A DNA stretch of 64,000 nt from UBA11524 sp045591175 (GTDB taxonomy: Bacteria > Bacillota > Clostridia > Christensenellales > Aristaeellaceae), in assembly GCA_045591175.1 (NCBI GenBank), contig JAZNSI010000013.1, forward strand, positions 101,063 through 165,062, read 5' to 3'. Positions 34,216 to 41,565 of the stretch are shown here, piece after piece (position 1 is the stretch's first letter; every line of letters starts with the position of its first letter). A program made the translations under genes and the position numbers. The notes under the pieces were generated by a model. It did not search any database. It was not told the DNA's origin and worked only from the letters and a program-made list of their open reading frames with translations.

Positions 34216-34229
34216 GCAGGAGGTTCACA

Positions 34230-34490
34230 ATGAAAAATACGAAAGTTACCCTCGTTCCCCTCGCCTCAGATGACCGTGAGCAATTTATCCTGGATAACCA
34301 ATGGGCATTCAAATACGGCGCTATGCAGGAATTTGGCATACGGGATGACCACATCAATTTCGAGGGCGAGATCATATCCCGCAAGACCATTGAGCGTTGC
34401 ATTGACGCACCGGATCGTGAAACCTATAGTAACAGTTGTATAACTTGGAGCGCTGTGTACACAGTGCTCCTTTGCTATTCTGATGAATGA
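34230..34490 (+). pseudogene. Truncated GNAT-family N-acetyltransferase
   Basis: An 86-codon ORF with a good RBS (GCAGGAGG). Residues 1-66 (VTLVPLASDDREQFILDNQ, EIISRKTIERCIDAPDRETY) match the N-terminus of GNAT acetyltransferases. The sequence then diverges into an unrelated tail and stops, before the acetyl-CoA binding motif. The gene is therefore a 3'-truncated remnant. Its intact leader and promoter suggest that loss was recent. Confidence 0.7.
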
Positions 34491-34538
34491 TGTGTTTGAT
34501 ATATCTTCGGATGCTCCGCAAGAAAATGAAACTCCCCC

Positions 34539-34567
34539 TTGACAGGTGACCGTTTGGTCACTATAAT
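34539..34567 (+). promoter_or_regulatory. Promoter of the tetR operon
   Basis: Consensus TTGACA (34539-34544), 17-bp spacer, TATAAT (34562-34567). The whole spacer is occupied by a TetR-type operator. Confidence 0.92.
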
Positions 34568-34587
34568 ATGGGTGACCAATTGGTCAC
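34546..34587. promoter_or_regulatory. Twin TetR operators GTGACC-N4-GGTCAC
   Basis: Two inverted repeats with the same half-sites: 34546-34561 (centre GTTT), between the -35 and -10 boxes, and 34572-34587 (centre AATT), just after the -10. Centres are 26 bp apart. Occupation would block RNA polymerase. Confidence 0.85.
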
Positions 34588-34612
34588 CTCGACGCGCTAT
34601 ATGGAGGTCATC

Positions 34613-35236
34613 ATGGAAATCTCAACAAAAGACCGTATTTTGAACGAAGCACTCATCATGTTTGCCGAAAACGGCTATCGTGGCACCAACCTGCGTGATC
34701 TTGCCGCACAACTGGGACTCAGCAAGTCGGCCTTGTACAAGCACTACGACAGCAAAGAGGCCATCTGGAATGCTCTGCTGGATAAGATGGAAGCCTACTA
34801 TGCCGCCCGTTTCGGCTCCATGAGCAATCTGCCGCCTACGCCCAGGAGCAGCGAGGAGCTGGTTGCGCTGACCATGCGACTGATCGGCTTTACCATCCGC
34901 GATCCTCAAATTCAGCTGACCAGAAAGCTGCTTCTGACAGAGCAGTTCCACGATGCGCGGGTATGCAAACTGGCTACCAAGCATTTCCTGGAGGGACTTG
35001 CCAACATGTTCGCGGTGATGTTTGGACAGATGATGCAAAACGGACTATTGAAGCAATCAGACCCTGCCATGCTCGCGTTCGCGTTCACATCGCCCATCAC
35101 CTCTCTGGTGCATCTGTATACCCGCGAACCGGACCGGGAGGCTGAAGTGATGGAGCGCATTGAGAAGTTTGTCCGGTACTTTATTGCGATCAATCAGCAG
35201 GATCATGAAATACATGCCGGTGAGTTGCTGTTATGA
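34613..35236 (+). CDS. TetR/AcrR-family repressor
   Basis: 207-residue regulator. N-terminal helix-turn-helix: ILNEALIMFAENGYRGTNLRDL, LGLSKSALYKHYDSKEAIWNAL. The C-terminal helical ligand domain (about 60-207) is of the AcrR_C type. Start at 34613 has GGAGG 6 bases upstream; ATG at 34601 is less likely because it overlaps the RBS. Two matching operators lie in its own promoter, so it is probably self-repressed. It shares an ATGA overlap with the next gene and heads a three-gene coupled operon. Confidence 0.92.
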   Translation: MEISTKDRILNEALIMFAENGYRGTNLRDLAAQLGLSKSALYKHYDSKEAIWNALLDKMEAYYAARFGSMSNLPPTPRSSEELVALTMRLIGFTIRDPQIQLTRKLLLTEQFHDARVCKLATKHFLEGLANMFAVMFGQMMQNGLLKQSDPAMLAFAFTSPITSLVHLYTREPDREAEVMERIEKFVRYFIAINQQDHEIHAGELLL

Positions 35237-35817
35237 AGTATACTGTGCCTTTTGTATTTCACAATCAACAGAACGCTGTAATGGTGGATTACGCCCCGAT
35301 GTCCGACGTCTATGCGGCCGGTTTTCATCTGCTGAATATTCCCTTCGAGCCCGAAGCATGCATAGGATATCCGATGATCCATGCATATTTTGAGCATCTT
35401 ACTCTGACGGGATATGAGCGCTATTGCGGATGGATTCAGTTCATCCGCAGGGAGGAATACCGCGGGCTGAATGATCAGGTGCCATCAAACGTCTGCTATG
35501 AGTTGGATGTTCCGGATGACCTTCGGGAGCATGGCGTCCCATATTTTGCTTATGGGTATCCACCAGAATTGTTCGACGCGCCATGCAGGAATCTCCGGGA
35601 CAGCAAAAAGGTGATCTGGCGGGCCTATACCTACCTGGTGGACATCCCTACAAGAATCAACGGAAATCAGTTGAGCTATCTGGCGGGTTTTTCCTGGGGA
35701 TATACGGAGAACATCCGCAATGAAGTGTCCCTGTTGGATTTCCGGCTGTTGAGCGAGACGGACTGGAACATGCAAAAAACGTTGATTTCCAGCGATGCGG
35801 GAGGAGAGGACAAATGA
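35233..35817 (+). CDS. Uncharacterised protein in the tetR operon
   Basis: 194-residue soluble protein with no signal peptide or membrane helix. It begins MKYTVPFVFHNQQNAVMVDY and carries aromatic-rich stretches (YERYCGWIQFI, AYTYLVDIPT) suggesting an alpha/beta or beta-barrel fold. I do not recognise the family. It overlaps both tetR and the flavoprotein gene by 4 bp, so its product is made with them and may act on the same inducing molecule. Confidence 0.7.
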   Translation: MKYTVPFVFHNQQNAVMVDYAPMSDVYAAGFHLLNIPFEPEACIGYPMIHAYFEHLTLTGYERYCGWIQFIRREEYRGLNDQVPSNVCYELDVPDDLREHGVPYFAYGYPPELFDAPCRNLRDSKKVIWRAYTYLVDIPTRINGNQLSYLAGFSWGYTENIRNEVSLLDFRLLSETDWNMQKTLISSDAGGEDK

Positions 35818-36500
35818 GAATCCTCGTTTTGAACGGCAGTCCCAAGAAGAAAAGCGATACCTTCCGCCTGACAGACGCTTTCCTGAAGGGTCTGAACAGG
35901 CGACAGGAACACGAAGTACATATCATCAACGTGATTGAAAAGGATATTGCGCCCTGCCGGGGATGCTTCGGCTGCTGGCAGCGGCTGGATGGTCATTGCG
36001 TCATTCATGATGACCAGAATGCGATTCTCGACCTGTATCGCAGCGCCGATGTGATCATCTGGAGCTTCCCGCTGTATTGCTACGGCATGCCCTCTCATCT
36101 GAAGGCGGTGCTTGACCGCACCATTCCGCTGGTGAAGATGAACATGGTTCAGCAGGCGGATGGAGCCGTCCGTCACGAGGCGCTGGCGGACTTCTCCCGG
36201 ATGCACACGCTGGTCATCTGCGGCTGCGGGTTCCCGGACTGGGACGGCAATTTTGATGGCTTGAAAAAGATGTGCGAAGTGTGCTTCGGTGGCCCGGATA
36301 TGGTCTGCGTGCCGGAAACGCCCATGCTGAATGTACCGGAAGCCGCGATCGTTGCCGAGCCTTTGCTGGCCCGCTTTAGAAGGGCAGGCGAAGAATATGC
36401 TGCAACACTGACGCTTTCTGCCCAGACCATCACGGAGCTGGAAGCCCCTATGATCCCCAAGGAGGAATATATCCGTCAGGTCAATGGCAATGCGAAATGA
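35814..36500 (+). CDS. NADPH-dependent FMN reductase/flavodoxin-like protein
   Basis: 228-residue flavoprotein. The N-terminal MRILVLNGSPKKKSDT is the FMN phosphate-binding loop. CRGCFGCW supplies a CxxCxxC motif typical of iron-sulfur flavoprotein relatives, and WSFPLYCYGMPSHLKAVLDR is the second flavin loop. Likely reduces quinones, nitro- or azo-compounds with NAD(P)H. Coupled (ATGA) to the unknown gene, completing a TetR-controlled stress or detoxification operon. Confidence 0.85.
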   Translation: MRILVLNGSPKKKSDTFRLTDAFLKGLNRRQEHEVHIINVIEKDIAPCRGCFGCWQRLDGHCVIHDDQNAILDLYRSADVIIWSFPLYCYGMPSHLKAVLDRTIPLVKMNMVQQADGAVRHEALADFSRMHTLVICGCGFPDWDGNFDGLKKMCEVCFGGPDMVCVPETPMLNVPEAAIVAEPLLARFRRAGEEYAATLTLSAQTITELEAPMIPKEEYIRQVNGNAK

Positions 36501-36530
36501 CACTGCAACTGCGGAAAGAAAGGAATAGCC

Positions 36531-37220
36531 ATGTTTCAACCTAATGCATACATTTCATCGCTGATTGTGCTGCTGAAGGAAGCCTTCCAGGATCGTCTGC
36601 TCTATGTGGGCCTACAGGGCAGCTATCTGCGGGGCGAGGCCACCGAGCACAGCGATATTGATGTCATGGTGGTTATCGATCAAATGACCGTTGCCGATCT
36701 GAATGTCTACCGGAATGCTATTGCTTCTCTACCTGAAGTGAACAAGTCCTGTGGCTTCATTTGCGGTGCAGAAGAATTGCGGCATTGGAATCCGTTGGAG
36801 ATCTGCCACCTGCTCAATACCACCAAGGACTATTGCGGCATGCTGGCTGATCTGGTTCCGTCGTATACGGAGCATGACGTAATCGCTTTTGTGAAAATGA
36901 GCCTTGGCAATCTGTATCATGAGATATGCCACCGCTATATCCATGCTCCCTCAGAAAGAAGTGTGGCGGCGCTGCCGGGAACCTACAAACAGGTTTTCTT
37001 CATCCTGCAAAACCTGCATTATCTGGAAACAGACAGATTCATTGGTACCAAACAAGAATTGCTGGCATCCCTGACGGGGCAGGACAGACTGGTGCTGGAA
37101 ACGGCAATTGCCCTCGCAAATGGAGAACTGTTTGACTTTGACGGGGCCTTTGCCCTACTGTATTCTTGGTGCCAGGAGGTACTTGCTCGCACATCGTCCA
37201 TTGCAGGGGCATCCCTGTGA
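36531..37220 (+). CDS. Minimal nucleotidyltransferase-domain protein
   Basis: 229-residue protein. Residues about 27-46 contain the polymerase-beta-like nucleotidyltransferase signature GSYLRGEATEHSDIDVMVVI (G-S followed by D-x-D). The remainder is helical (HEPN-like substrate domain, LGNLYHEICHRY). Such proteins include antibiotic adenylyltransferases, but the substrate here is unknown. AGAAAGGAA RBS; 30 bp after the flavoprotein gene. Confidence 0.8.
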   Translation: MFQPNAYISSLIVLLKEAFQDRLLYVGLQGSYLRGEATEHSDIDVMVVIDQMTVADLNVYRNAIASLPEVNKSCGFICGAEELRHWNPLEICHLLNTTKDYCGMLADLVPSYTEHDVIAFVKMSLGNLYHEICHRYIHAPSERSVAALPGTYKQVFFILQNLHYLETDRFIGTKQELLASLTGQDRLVLETAIALANGELFDFDGAFALLYSWCQEVLARTSSIAGASL

Positions 37221-37249
37221 AAATAAGATCGTTATCAGGAGGCCATACC

Positions 37250-38152
37250 ATGAAAGCTGAAGTCTATCTCCATGGTCAGATTCTCGGAACCCATTCTTTC
37301 CTGCTGAAGGGCGAATTTCCCCAGCCGGACTCCTACAGCGAGATCCTCGCCCGCTACTTCCTTCCCGGCGGCGAAACCGGCACGGCGGCTACGGTGCTTT
37401 CTTCCCTTGGCGTCAATGTGAAAATAGACGGCACCCACATCGGTCAGGAGCCCGCGGAGCTGATCCGCTCCTTCTATGCCGACAAGACCGTGGATCTGTC
37501 CTCCGTGTACTTTGACCCGGAGTGGGAGGGCTTGGTGGATCATGTGTTGATTGCCGGCGCTTACCGCACCCCCATGGGCCGCTTCCAGCACCTGTATGAA
37601 TCCGGCGAGAAGCGCTGGAACGATCCCAAGGAGCAGGACATCATCGACTGCAAGGTGGTAGGCATTGACCCCTACTTCAAGGAATCCACCCAGATGGTGG
37701 CCGAGCTGTGCGTGAAGCACGGTAAGCCCTACGTGACCATCGACTGCAAGCACGATACCTACCTGCACCAGCACGCCGCCATCAATGTGCTTTCCCACGA
37801 ATGCACGGACGGCGACTACAAGGGCTACACGCTGGAAGAAGTGTATGCGCTTCTGACTGCCAATACGGATGGTCTGGTCATCATCACCGCTGGTGAGAAC
37901 GGCATGTATTACGGCCGCAAGGGTCAGCCCATGAGGCATATGCCCGCTTTCAAGGTGGACGTGCGCAGCACCCTGGGCGCCGGCGATACCTACAAGGCCG
38001 GCTGCGTGTATGCGCTGCTCCACGGCATGAGCGACGAGGAAACCGTGCGTTTTGCCGCTGCCTGCTCCGGCGTGGCCATCACTGCCTTCCCACTGCCCTT
38101 GAACCCTCCCACGCTGGAGAAGGTCAACGCTCTGATCGCCCAGGAGAACTGA
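37250..38152 (+). CDS. PfkB-family carbohydrate kinase
   Basis: 300-residue ribokinase-fold sugar or nucleoside kinase. The ATP/anion-hole signature STLGAGDTYKAGCVYAL (around residues 244-260) carries the catalytic Asp of GAGD. GGETGTAATVLSSLG near residues 41-55 is the substrate-binding GG motif, and VDLSS..DHVLIAGAYRTP lies in the lid and core. The start at 37250 follows CAGGAGG. Substrate not identifiable from sequence; close to a MATE transporter and 3.3 kb from the arabinofuranosidase. Confidence 0.85.
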   Translation: MKAEVYLHGQILGTHSFLLKGEFPQPDSYSEILARYFLPGGETGTAATVLSSLGVNVKIDGTHIGQEPAELIRSFYADKTVDLSSVYFDPEWEGLVDHVLIAGAYRTPMGRFQHLYESGEKRWNDPKEQDIIDCKVVGIDPYFKESTQMVAELCVKHGKPYVTIDCKHDTYLHQHAAINVLSHECTDGDYKGYTLEEVYALLTANTDGLVIITAGENGMYYGRKGQPMRHMPAFKVDVRSTLGAGDTYKAGCVYALLHGMSDEETVRFAAACSGVAITAFPLPLNPPTLEKVNALIAQEN

Positions 38153-38181
38153 GTTCGCAATCATTAAGGAGCATCTGTGCT

Positions 38182-39537
38182 ATGCCATCCCACACCAAAG
38201 ACATGACCCAGGGTAACCCGACAAAGCTGATTCTGCAGTTCAGTTTGCCGCTGCTGGCGGGCAACATTCTGCAGCAGCTGTACAACCTGGTGGACACCCT
38301 GGTGGTGGGCCGTGCCGAAGGGGTGACGGCGCTGGCGGCGGTTTCCTCTACTGGCTGGCTTGACTGGACGCTGTTGGGGCTGATCCTCGGCCTTGTCCAG
38401 GGCTTTGCCATCCAGATCGCTCACAGCTTCGGCGCAGGCAACCACGCCGGTCTGCGCCGGGCTGCCGGGCACAGTATTGTGCTGGCAATTACGGTGGTGA
38501 CGGCGCTGGAGATCATCGCCCAGTTCGCTCTGCGGCCTGTGCTGACGCTGATGAACACCCCTGCCGATACCTATGAGCTGACGCTTCTGTACCTGCGGAT
38601 CGTCTTCGGCGGTCTCCCGCTGGTGATGGGCTACAACCTGTTCTCCGGCTTCCTGCGCTCGGTTGGAAACAGCCGTACCCCGCTGTTCGCCATCACCTGT
38701 TCAGCCATCTGCAACATCCTTCTGGATGTGCTTTTTGTGGTATATTTCCACTGGGGTGTGGCTGGCGTCGCCATTGCTACGTTGATTTCCCAGGCGCTTA
38801 GCTGCCTGATCTGCCTGGTGGCTGTGCTGAGGCTGCCCATTTTCAAGCTGTCCCGCAGTGATCTTCGTCTGTCCCGAGATGTGTCCTTCGGCCTGATCAA
38901 GCTGGGACTTCCCATTGCCTTCCAGAACCTGATCATCTCTGTGGGCGGCTTGATCCTGCAGAGCGTCGTGAACGCCCAGGGCTTTATCTTCATGGCGGGC
39001 TACAACGCCGCCAGCCGCATGCAGGGCCTGATGGAAATGGCCGGAACCGCACTACGCGGTGCTGTGAGCACATTCGTCGGGCAGAACTACGGAGCGAAGA
39101 AGATGGATCGCGTTAGGCTGGGGCTGCGCAAATCCGTGCAGATTGCTGTACTGATGGCGCTTGTCATCGGTGGCGCTGTCATTCTCTGCGGCAAACCGCT
39201 GCTGCGCCTGTTCATTCAGGATGATCCGGCCATTGTGGAGCAGGTACTGGTCTACGGCTACCGTTTCCTGTGCTTCATGGGCGCAAGCCTGTTCGCGCTG
39301 TATCTGCTGTTTGTGCTGCGCTCCGCCCTGCAAGGACTGGGCGATACGGTCACCTCCATGTTCAGCGGCGTACTGGAGCTCTTCATGCGCAGCGGCAGTG
39401 CGCTGGTGCTTCCTCTGTTCATGGGTGAGTGGGGTGTTTACACAGCGGGCATCATCTCCTGGTACGGTGCGGCGACGCTGCTGGCGTTCAGCTGCCGGAA
39501 GCGGCTGCGCAGGACTTGGTTAGATGAAGTACAATAA
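38182..39537 (+). CDS. MATE-family multidrug/sodium antiporter
   Basis: 451-residue membrane protein with 12 predicted helices in two MatE domains. Typical segments: LAGNILQQLYNLVDTLVVGR in helix 1, LGLPIAFQNLIISVGGLILQ in the second half and GAVSTFVGQNYGAKKMDR in a loop. RBS AAGGAGC; 29 bp after the kinase. It is the last gene of the element and probably exports cationic drugs or metabolites. Confidence 0.92.
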   Translation: MPSHTKDMTQGNPTKLILQFSLPLLAGNILQQLYNLVDTLVVGRAEGVTALAAVSSTGWLDWTLLGLILGLVQGFAIQIAHSFGAGNHAGLRRAAGHSIVLAITVVTALEIIAQFALRPVLTLMNTPADTYELTLLYLRIVFGGLPLVMGYNLFSGFLRSVGNSRTPLFAITCSAICNILLDVLFVVYFHWGVAGVAIATLISQALSCLICLVAVLRLPIFKLSRSDLRLSRDVSFGLIKLGLPIAFQNLIISVGGLILQSVVNAQGFIFMAGYNAASRMQGLMEMAGTALRGAVSTFVGQNYGAKKMDRVRLGLRKSVQIAVLMALVIGGAVILCGKPLLRLFIQDDPAIVEQVLVYGYRFLCFMGASLFALYLLFVLRSALQGLGDTVTSMFSGVLELFMRSGSALVLPLFMGEWGVYTAGIISWYGAATLLAFSCRKRLRRTWLDEVQ

Positions 39538-39759
39538 GAGGCGTTTAGTTTCTGCATCTATCTTCTGTCATTGCAAACGCAAGAAAGAAACAAACTCCCT
39601 ACCTGCTGTCATGCATAGCCCTGGGCTGCTATCGGTAGGCAACAAGTAGGGAGCAAAGTGAGTTTTCAGCTTCCTGACGCGTGTGTCTCAGCGGCCTGTA
39701 TCCCTAGAATTTGCTGGCTTTGTGCCATCTGTGACACTGAGAGAGAATCCTTTGTTTGA

Positions 39760-39775
39760 TTCTCCAAGCGCTAAT
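39760..39775 (+). other. Putative attR (repeat of rpsI 3' end)
   Basis: TTCTCCAAGCGCTAAT, exact copy of 30831-30846, outside any ribosomal gene. The 222 bp before it hold an inverted repeat CTCCCTAC...GTAGGGAG (about 39595-39656) and no gene. Confidence 0.65.
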
Positions 39776-39793
39776 TTCATCCAGTGTACAACG

Positions 39794-39826
39794 AATCCCC
39801 GGAAATGCTGTATTTCCGGGGATTTT
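39794..39826. terminator. Strong hairpin terminator next to attR
   Basis: 13-bp perfect stem (39794-39806 with 39812-39824) followed by TTTT. Likely the original rpsI terminator displaced by insertion. Confidence 0.8.
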
Positions 39827-39899
39827 CTGTTGCCTGGAATCAGGCGATTTTTTCAGTTTTGAGATGACGCGCGCCACAAAATCGGAAAGCAAATACCAG

Positions 39900-40826
39900 T
39901 TACCGATTGATGGAAGCGGCCATCCGCCGGTATGTGTGTCGGATGCCGCGGACGGCAATGGAGTAGGCCTGAATATTTTCAGGCAAAGCCATGCCGCCGT
40001 AGCCTGCATCGCCCAGGTGGTGGATGTCTGTGCCGGTCATTTTGCACATCAGGGCGATCTCGCGGATGGTATGGACGTCCGCGCCTTCCTGCGAGGTGCC
40101 AATGGCGGTGATCGTCAGGCAGCCAAGGCTATGGGCGTAGTTGACCAGCTGACGCACATACTCCATCGTGATGCCGGGCACGGTGCCTGGGGCAGGGAGG
40201 AGGATGATATCCGCACCTGCGTCAGCAAAGGCGGCGATATCGGCTTGCGTGATGATCTTCTCGGCGCCTTCCGTCAGGATGCCGGAGGCGTGCATTTTGC
40301 CGGCGGCCAAAATCAAACGATCGCCCAGTTCCTGCTTGAAAAGCCGCAGCGTTTGTTCAATGGCGGCGTTGGTCACCCCAATGCCGGGATTGCCGGTCAG
40401 CAGGATGAAGTTGACGCCCATATCCGCGGCTTTGCGGGCATTCTCAAGGGTAGCCTTTCGTCCGCTGGTCATGGCCCACATGTTTTCATTCGGATCCTCG
40501 GAGGACAGCACCTGCTCCACCGGCTCCAGGTTGATGCCGATGGGACGGCCCGTCAGCGCCTTCAGCTGATGAATGACCTGCATGGGCTCGGTTTTGGGCA
40601 GGCCGTGGATCACTGGGTTCTGCACATCAAACATGTTCAGCAGGAGAATATCAGCGCCCATGGCAGCGGCAAATTCGGCGTTGGTAATGTCGCCGAGCAT
40701 CGGCATGATGGCACCGATGGTCTCGCAGGCGATGGTTCGGCCCTCGCTGGCGGCAATGGCGTCCAGCAATTCCTGGCGGGTCATGCGGAGAAAATCAGAG
40801 CTTTGACAGTCCAGAATGCGTTTCAT
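39900..40826 (-). CDS. TIM-barrel protein, DUF7916-like (PEP mutase-like fold)
   Basis: 308-residue soluble protein. Barrel strands are visible as repeated hydrophobic-Gly units (VNFILLTGNPGIGVTN, RLILAAGKMHASG, ADIILLPAPGTVPG, CLTITAIGTSQEGA). This pattern matches an uncharacterised family often encoded near PTS genes. Function unknown; a sugar-phosphate or aldolase-type reaction is plausible but unproven. Start at 40826 has AAAAGGAGG. Divergent from the EIIA gene; an extended -10 (TGC-TATACT) lies upstream on its strand at 40847-40855. Confidence 0.7.
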   Translation of the reverse strand: MKRILDCQSSDFLRMTRQELLDAIAASEGRTIACETIGAIMPMLGDITNAEFAAAMGADILLLNMFDVQNPVIHGLPKTEPMQVIHQLKALTGRPIGINLEPVEQVLSSEDPNENMWAMTSGRKATLENARKAADMGVNFILLTGNPGIGVTNAAIEQTLRLFKQELGDRLILAAGKMHASGILTEGAEKIITQADIAAFADAGADIILLPAPGTVPGITMEYVRQLVNYAHSLGCLTITAIGTSQEGADVHTIREIALMCKMTGTDIHHLGDAGYGGMALPENIQAYSIAVRGIRHTYRRMAASINR

Positions 40827-40966
40827 GATCGAACCTCCTTTTGCTTAGTATAGCACAGAATCCCGCTCAGGTACACAGGCAAATTGGACGGAACGAAAAA
40901 AGGTGCAATGCTCTCGAAAAAATGTAGAAATAGTCTGCAAAAATTCCCCAATTTTACTTGTATGGA

Positions 40967-40995
40967 TTGACATTTGGTCAAAACTTTGATACCAT
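40967..40995 (+). promoter_or_regulatory. Promoter of the PTS operon
   Basis: TTGACA (40967-40972), 17-bp spacer, TACCAT (40990-40995). Confidence 0.8.
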
Positions 40996-41069
40996 ATGGT
41001 TATACAAAACGCTGCGTTGGATCTTCTCCGAAGGGAGAGGATCGCGACTGCATGGAAAGGTTGTTTTAT

Positions 41070-41555
41070 ATGGGACTTTTTAAGAAGCTGTTCGGAAAGA
41101 ACATGGATGAATTCTGCGCGCCCATGACCGGCAAGGCTGTGGCGATCACTGAAGTGCCCGACCCCACCTTCGCTGAAGGCATGCTGGGCAATGGTATTGC
41201 GATCGAGCCCGCTGAGGGCAAGGTTTATGCGCCCTGCGACGCGACGGTCGATATGATGTTTGCGACCGGCCATGCGGTCAGCCTGGTTGCTGACTGCGGC
41301 GCGGAGATCCTGATCCACGTGGGTCTGGAAACCGTCGGCCTGGAGGGCAAGCCCTTCACCGTGCATGTGAAGGACGGCGACAAGGTCAAGAAGGGCCAGC
41401 TGCTGATCGAAGCGGACCTGGACGCCATCAAGGCTGCCGGCCTGCCCATCATCACCCCCATGGTGATCTGCAATACGGATGCGTACGCCACCTTCAACAC
41501 CCATGTGGGCAAGGACGTGACCAACGCCGACGTGGTGATCGAGCTGGCGAAGTAA
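41070..41555 (+). CDS. PTS EIIA component, glucose type (Crr-like)
   Basis: 161-residue cytoplasmic phosphocarrier. The active-site His83 lies in EILIHVGLETVGL; the second active-site His lies in MFATGHAVSL about 15 residues earlier. It starts MGLFKKLFGK; an ATG at 41052 is a possible alternative. It feeds phosphate to the EIIBC permease downstream, which lacks its own IIA domain. Operon order EIIA, EI, HPr, EIIBC. Confidence 0.93.
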   Translation: MGLFKKLFGKNMDEFCAPMTGKAVAITEVPDPTFAEGMLGNGIAIEPAEGKVYAPCDATVDMMFATGHAVSLVADCGAEILIHVGLETVGLEGKPFTVHVKDGDKVKKGQLLIEADLDAIKAAGLPIITPMVICNTDAYATFNTHVGKDVTNADVVIELAK

Positions 41556-41565
41556 GGAGTTGCCT

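Larger units (their letters stand above)
30831..39775. mobile_element. Decayed integrative element inserted in the 3' end of rpsI
   Basis: The 16-bp sequence TTCTCCAAGCGCTAAT closes rpsI (30831-30846) and is repeated at 39760-39775, followed by a strong hairpin terminator that would suit native rpsI. Between the copies lie a truncated tyrosine integrase, three 11-bp iterons, XRE and GNAT gene fragments, and accessory metabolism and efflux genes. Parts, notably 34.2-37.2 kb, look lower in GC than the flanks. No conjugation or replication genes remain, so it is immobile or mobilised only in trans. Integration at rpsI 3' ends is known for Firmicute ICEs. Confidence 0.65.

Noticed and set aside
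39704..40009. 101-codon minus-strand ORF across the putative attR
   Set aside because: It runs over the terminator and out of frame through the 39900-40826 gene; no RBS.
40974..41069. N-terminal extension of EIIA from 40974
   Set aside because: It overlaps the promoter and lacks an RBS; the family N-terminus begins at 41070.
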